Assembly (NCBI GenBank): GCA_017407115.1
Contig: JAFQXD010000046.1
Location: 24,325 to 88,324, forward strand
Direction: 5' to 3'
Origin: Methanobrevibacter sp.
GTDB taxonomy: Archaea; Methanobacteriota; Methanobacteria; Methanobacteriales; Methanobacteriaceae
Length of the DNA: 64,000 bases
The notes below the pieces were generated by a model. The model was given only the letters and a program-made list of their open reading frames with translations. It ran no database searches and was not told where the DNA came from. Below are positions 61,158 through 64,000 of the stretch, in pieces. The translations under genes and the position numbers were made by a program. Positions within the stretch are counted from its first letter, which is position 1, and each line of letters opens with the position of its first letter.

Positions 61158-61225
61158 AAATAAGCCTATGATGAACCCTATGAGCTCTGATATGTGATGA
61201 ATGATGGGCGAGCTGAGGCTTATTT
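61158..61225 (+). ncRNA. C/D box sRNA (2'-O-methylation guide)
   Basis: A 10-base terminal stem pairs AAATAAGCCT (61158-61167) with AGGCTTATTT (61216-61225). Inside are box C ATGATGA (61168-61174), D' CTGA (61187-61190), C' GTGATGA (61194-61200) and D CTGA (61213-61216). The D guide ATGATGGGCGAG (61201-61212) and D' guide ACCCTATGAGCT (61175-61186) are 12 bases long. Applying the N+5 rule, predicted targets are the fifth base of CTCGCCCATCAT and of AGCTCATAGGGT. It sits between pan and the PH-domain gene. Confidence 0.88.
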
Positions 61226-61277
61226 TTCTATCTTTTTTTAGTAAAACTTTATTTAAAAGTAATTCAAATAGTATATT

Positions 61278-62288
61278 ATGTTATTCGGTAAAAATGATGA
61301 AAGAACTAATGAAAGGGTTCTTTATAAAACAAAGCCTAATATGGTTTTAGGTTGTAAAAAAGCTATTTTTGGTGTTGTTTTATTAGTTATTGTTTTTATG
61401 GTATCACCACTTATGATAAAATTCATCGGTAAAATGCAGGTTTATTTGATATCCCAAATACAACTTCCATTAACTAGATATACTGCAATAGGATTTTTCG
61501 TTGCCATACTTGTTGTTATTCTCTATATTGTTTGGCAGCTTATTAGCTGGTATTCTAAAGAGTATATTTTAACAGATACTAGAATCATTATAAAATCAGG
61601 GTTGTTATCCACTAAAAAGAGTTACATGCCATATACAACAATTCAGGATGTCAACTCCTCTCAAAACATTATTGCCAGATTATTTAATGTGGGGACAGTA
61701 TCTGTTTTCAGCGCTTATGATAATAATTTGATGAGCCTTGAAAACATTTCCAATCCGTCTAAAGTCGAGGAAATTATATTTTCCAACATGGTCGGATATA
61801 GAAATTTCCAGGAACCTCCAAGGAATTTTATAGATAGAAATGTCAATAGGAGGTATCAGGATAACAGTTCAAACAATGAGTATTATGATGAATTCGAACC
61901 TATCACTCCGATTGGCCATGAAAGAAATTCATACTCTAGAAAAGAATATGAATACTATCCTGAAAACTTTGAGTTTAATCAACAAAGGCAGGCCCAATAT
62001 GAATATGAGCCTTATGGGGATGAATTTGACTATGAGATGGAAAGGGTGATGAGCAATTCAAATGATAATATCCAATTTGAAGGTGGTTCAAATGCATTTT
62101 CCAATGACTCCTATTGTAATGAAATAAGGGATGATTATTCTCAGGGTAGGGATGATTACTATCATTATGATGATGATAGAACCTATAATGATGAAGGGCA
62201 CGAAAACTTTAATCAAAATCAACAGGAACAAGTAGATGACTCTAGTGAAAAAGTCATCAGAAGGCATTTTGATAAATTCAAAAAATAA
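61278..62288 (+). CDS. Bacterial PH-domain (YdbS-like) membrane protein with low-complexity tail
   Basis: The 336-residue protein has two membrane helices (about 28-50 and 72-95) followed by a bPH2 domain (about 100-172: SKEYILTDTRIIIKSGLLSTKKSYMPYTTIQDVNSSQN in parts). The rest is a long Asn/Tyr/Glu/Arg-rich tail (about 180-325) of low complexity and mostly disordered. Family members act in membrane stress or as scaffolds. The tail is unusual for this group. ATG lies 2 bases after a short AT-rich gap. Confidence 0.75.
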   Translation: MLFGKNDERTNERVLYKTKPNMVLGCKKAIFGVVLLVIVFMVSPLMIKFIGKMQVYLISQIQLPLTRYTAIGFFVAILVVILYIVWQLISWYSKEYILTDTRIIIKSGLLSTKKSYMPYTTIQDVNSSQNIIARLFNVGTVSVFSAYDNNLMSLENISNPSKVEEIIFSNMVGYRNFQEPPRNFIDRNVNRRYQDNSSNNEYYDEFEPITPIGHERNSYSRKEYEYYPENFEFNQQRQAQYEYEPYGDEFDYEMERVMSNSNDNIQFEGGSNAFSNDSYCNEIRDDYSQGRDDYYHYDDDRTYNDEGHENFNQNQQEQVDDSSEKVIRRHFDKFKK

Positions 62289-62314
62289 TTTTTTTTTAAT
62301 TTTAGGTGAATTAT

Positions 62315-63352
62315 ATGGAGTTATTATGTATACAGTCTCAAGAACATCCAAAATTGCCTCTTGCAGAACTAAAAGCGGTTATGGAATGTGAAAACATCGA
62401 TGCAAAAATTGATGTTATAACTGAAGGTTTAGTTATTTTAAAAGAAATTTCCGAGGATGACATTGATGAGTATTATAAAATTCTAACAAAAAGGCTGGGA
62501 TACACTCATGAAGTTCATGAAATAATAATGAAATCTTCATCTGAAAACTTGGACGTAGATATTGCTTCCATTAATTGGTCAGACTATATTAGTGAAACTT
62601 TTGCGGTTCGTGTAAAAAGATTCAAATCAGAAATTGACACAGTTGCAACAGAAAGAAAAGCAGGAGCATTAATACTTGAAAACTGTGACAATATTAAAGT
62701 AAAACTCAGAGAACCTCATTCATTGGTCCGGTTGGTTGCTTTCAAAAATGATATTTTTATAGCTATTGAAAAAATTAAATTAAATAAAAAGCATTTTGAG
62801 GAAAGTAAACCTCACAAAAGACCGTTTTTTTATCCTGGATCAATGAGTCCAAAATTGGCCAGATGCATGGTCAACTTATCAAGAGCAACAGCAGGTCAAC
62901 TAGTGCTTGATCCATTTTGTGGGACTGGGGGCATATTAATTGAAGCCGGATTAATTGGCTGTAAGGTTGTAGGTTCGGATATTTACTGGAAAATGAAAAA
63001 TGGAACTGCAATTAATTTAGATTACTATGGAATCACTGATTACAGGACATTTAACTTGGATGTGCGAGAACTTAAAATGTATGAAAGGGTGGCTAGTGTA
63101 GTTACTGATCCGCCTTATGGAATCTCAACTTCAACAGGGGATATTGAAGGTAACGATATATTTAAGGAATTTTTCCATGCAATATATGATAATATGAGGG
63201 ATGATGCATATTTGTGTATGGCCAGTCCCCATTATGTGGATTTAAAACCGATGGCAGATGAAGTAGGGTTCGAAATTGTTGAGCAATATGGAATTAAAAT
63301 GCATAGAAGTTTAACAAGAATAATTTCTGTAATCCGTAAAAAACTAGATTAA
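62315..63352 (+). CDS. tRNA (guanine(10)-N2)-dimethyltransferase
   Basis: The 345-residue protein has an N-terminal THUMP region (about 55-160) that binds the tRNA acceptor stem. A methyltransferase follows, with motif I LDPFCGTGGILIEAGLIGCKVVGSD (in part, about 197-215) and motif IV TDPPYG (about 264-269). It methylates G10 of tRNA to N2-methyl and N2,N2-dimethyl guanosine, as archaeal Trm-G10/Trm11 enzymes do. ATG 62315 with AGGTGAAT is preferred over the GTG nine bases upstream. It stands alone. Confidence 0.92.
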   Translation: MELLCIQSQEHPKLPLAELKAVMECENIDAKIDVITEGLVILKEISEDDIDEYYKILTKRLGYTHEVHEIIMKSSSENLDVDIASINWSDYISETFAVRVKRFKSEIDTVATERKAGALILENCDNIKVKLREPHSLVRLVAFKNDIFIAIEKIKLNKKHFEESKPHKRPFFYPGSMSPKLARCMVNLSRATAGQLVLDPFCGTGGILIEAGLIGCKVVGSDIYWKMKNGTAINLDYYGITDYRTFNLDVRELKMYERVASVVTDPPYGISTSTGDIEGNDIFKEFFHAIYDNMRDDAYLCMASPHYVDLKPMADEVGFEIVEQYGIKMHRSLTRIISVIRKKLD

Positions 63353-63882
63353 TATAGTTACATTTATATACTAGTTATTATTTTTCATGTTATATTTGAT
63401 ATGAATATCACTTATTCTTCCTTATTTAATAATTTAATTGACTATTTATTTTTTATTTTGATTTTTTAGCTTTTTTAAAATTTTTATTTTAAATTTTATT
63501 AAATTACTTATTTTGATAATTTGGTTAATTTTAAGAATTATTTTAGTAAAATTTAATATTAACATGGTTAATTTAAATATTAAATTATGTTTGCAATATT
63601 TTTTAATTAATTTTGTTACTAAAATTTATCTGTCTATTAGTTGTGCTATGTGTTTTATGGCGTTGGTCTAAGTTTTATTGTATTAACAATTTTGACTATG
63701 ATGACTGCTTTTCCGCATGTAGCTATACTTTTAGTGAGTACTTGAATTTTCTCAAGTATGATGTTAGTTTTGTAGATGTGGTGAATTAGTTACAAATTAA
63801 TTTGTTTCAAATTTATTGTGTATACTCGTCTATATTTTTAGCGTACTTCATAATACTTATTATTATGTCTGTTATGTGTTCA
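63353..63882. other. 530-base region with the 16S rRNA leader
   Basis: No gene is supported. TACTTGA (63739-63745) pairs with TCAAGTA (63752-63758), a hairpin in the leader. A-T runs offer TATA boxes for the rRNA promoter near 63540-63600. The 16S-flanking sequence before 63883 should pair with the 3' flank that lies outside this window. Confidence 0.5.

Positions 63883-64000
<118 letters not shown>

Overview
The window comes from a methanogenic archaeon of the order Methanobacteriales, most like Methanobrevibacter. DNA is AT-rich, with archaeal TATA boxes (TTTATATA) and GGTG/GGAGG ribosome-binding sites. The window carries archaeal proteasome-activating nucleotidase, archaeal NAC, MBF1, tRNA (m2-2 G10) methyltransferase, FmdE, a NikR regulator, an F420-ligase-like protein, Ig-domain adhesin-like proteins and a Mur ligase/MraY pair of the pseudomurein type. 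The right edge enters the 5' end of a 16S rRNA gene whose sequence fits Methanobrevibacter. I see no insertion sequence, prophage, integrase, tRNA or CRISPR array.

Layout. 0-3.3 kb: CMD-family protein, a methyltransferase, an archaeal glutamate-synthase-like protein and a PPOX flavoprotein. 3.4-12 kb is a metal/oxyanion uptake block: a FecBCD-type ABC transporter with an FmdE-like protein, an ExbB/DUF2149 proton-motor module, and modABC. 12.1-15.6 kb: Tag glycosylase, FUSC-type membrane protein and an iron-sulfur aldo-keto reductase. 15.7-20.8 kb: NAC, a cAMP-phosphodiesterase-like metallophosphoesterase, a NYN ribonuclease, a membrane-anchored GGDD palm-domain protein, a small basic membrane protein and argJ. 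This block is the most intriguing candidate system in the window. 20.9-26 kb: an unlisted 34-residue basic protein, two paralogous methyltransferases around an F420-ligase-like gene, and a tarI/tarJ-like CDP-ribitol pair. 26.2-32.3 kb: a DUF4258/DUF2283 toxin-antitoxin-like pair, MATE exporter, YhgE/Pip protein and a beta-helix adhesin. 32.3-37.9 kb: two tandem three-helix membrane proteins, an unlisted zinc-ribbon protein, STAS-like, LtrA-like, SAP and DUF998 proteins, then a roughly 490-nt region that looks like a structured non-coding RNA. 38-42 kb: argB, an AMP-forming acyl-CoA synthetase and an isopropylmalate/homoisocitrate dehydrogenase. 42.6-44.6 kb: a secreted repeat protein with more than 40 N-glycosylation sequons. 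44.7-51.3 kb: an orphan FtsX-type permease and several small or unknown proteins. 51.4-59.1 kb: nikR, a hydrogenase maturation protease, then a cell-wall block (ATP-grasp, MraY-like, Mur ligase) followed by two exported proteins and a DUF356-like protein. 59.1-64 kb: MBF1, PAN with a folded leader, a C/D box sRNA, a PH-domain protein, Trm-G10, and the 16S rRNA start.

Functional themes. Nickel, molybdate and iron-type uptake plus hydrogenase maturation serve methanogenesis enzymes. The 53-58 kb block builds and exports the pseudomurein wall. The adhesin-like proteins would sit on or beyond that wall. Two genes (26264 and 42673) have a good GGAGG site but only an ATT codon at proper spacing, so non-canonical starts may be in use. 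All function calls come from reading motifs by eye; no database search was run.
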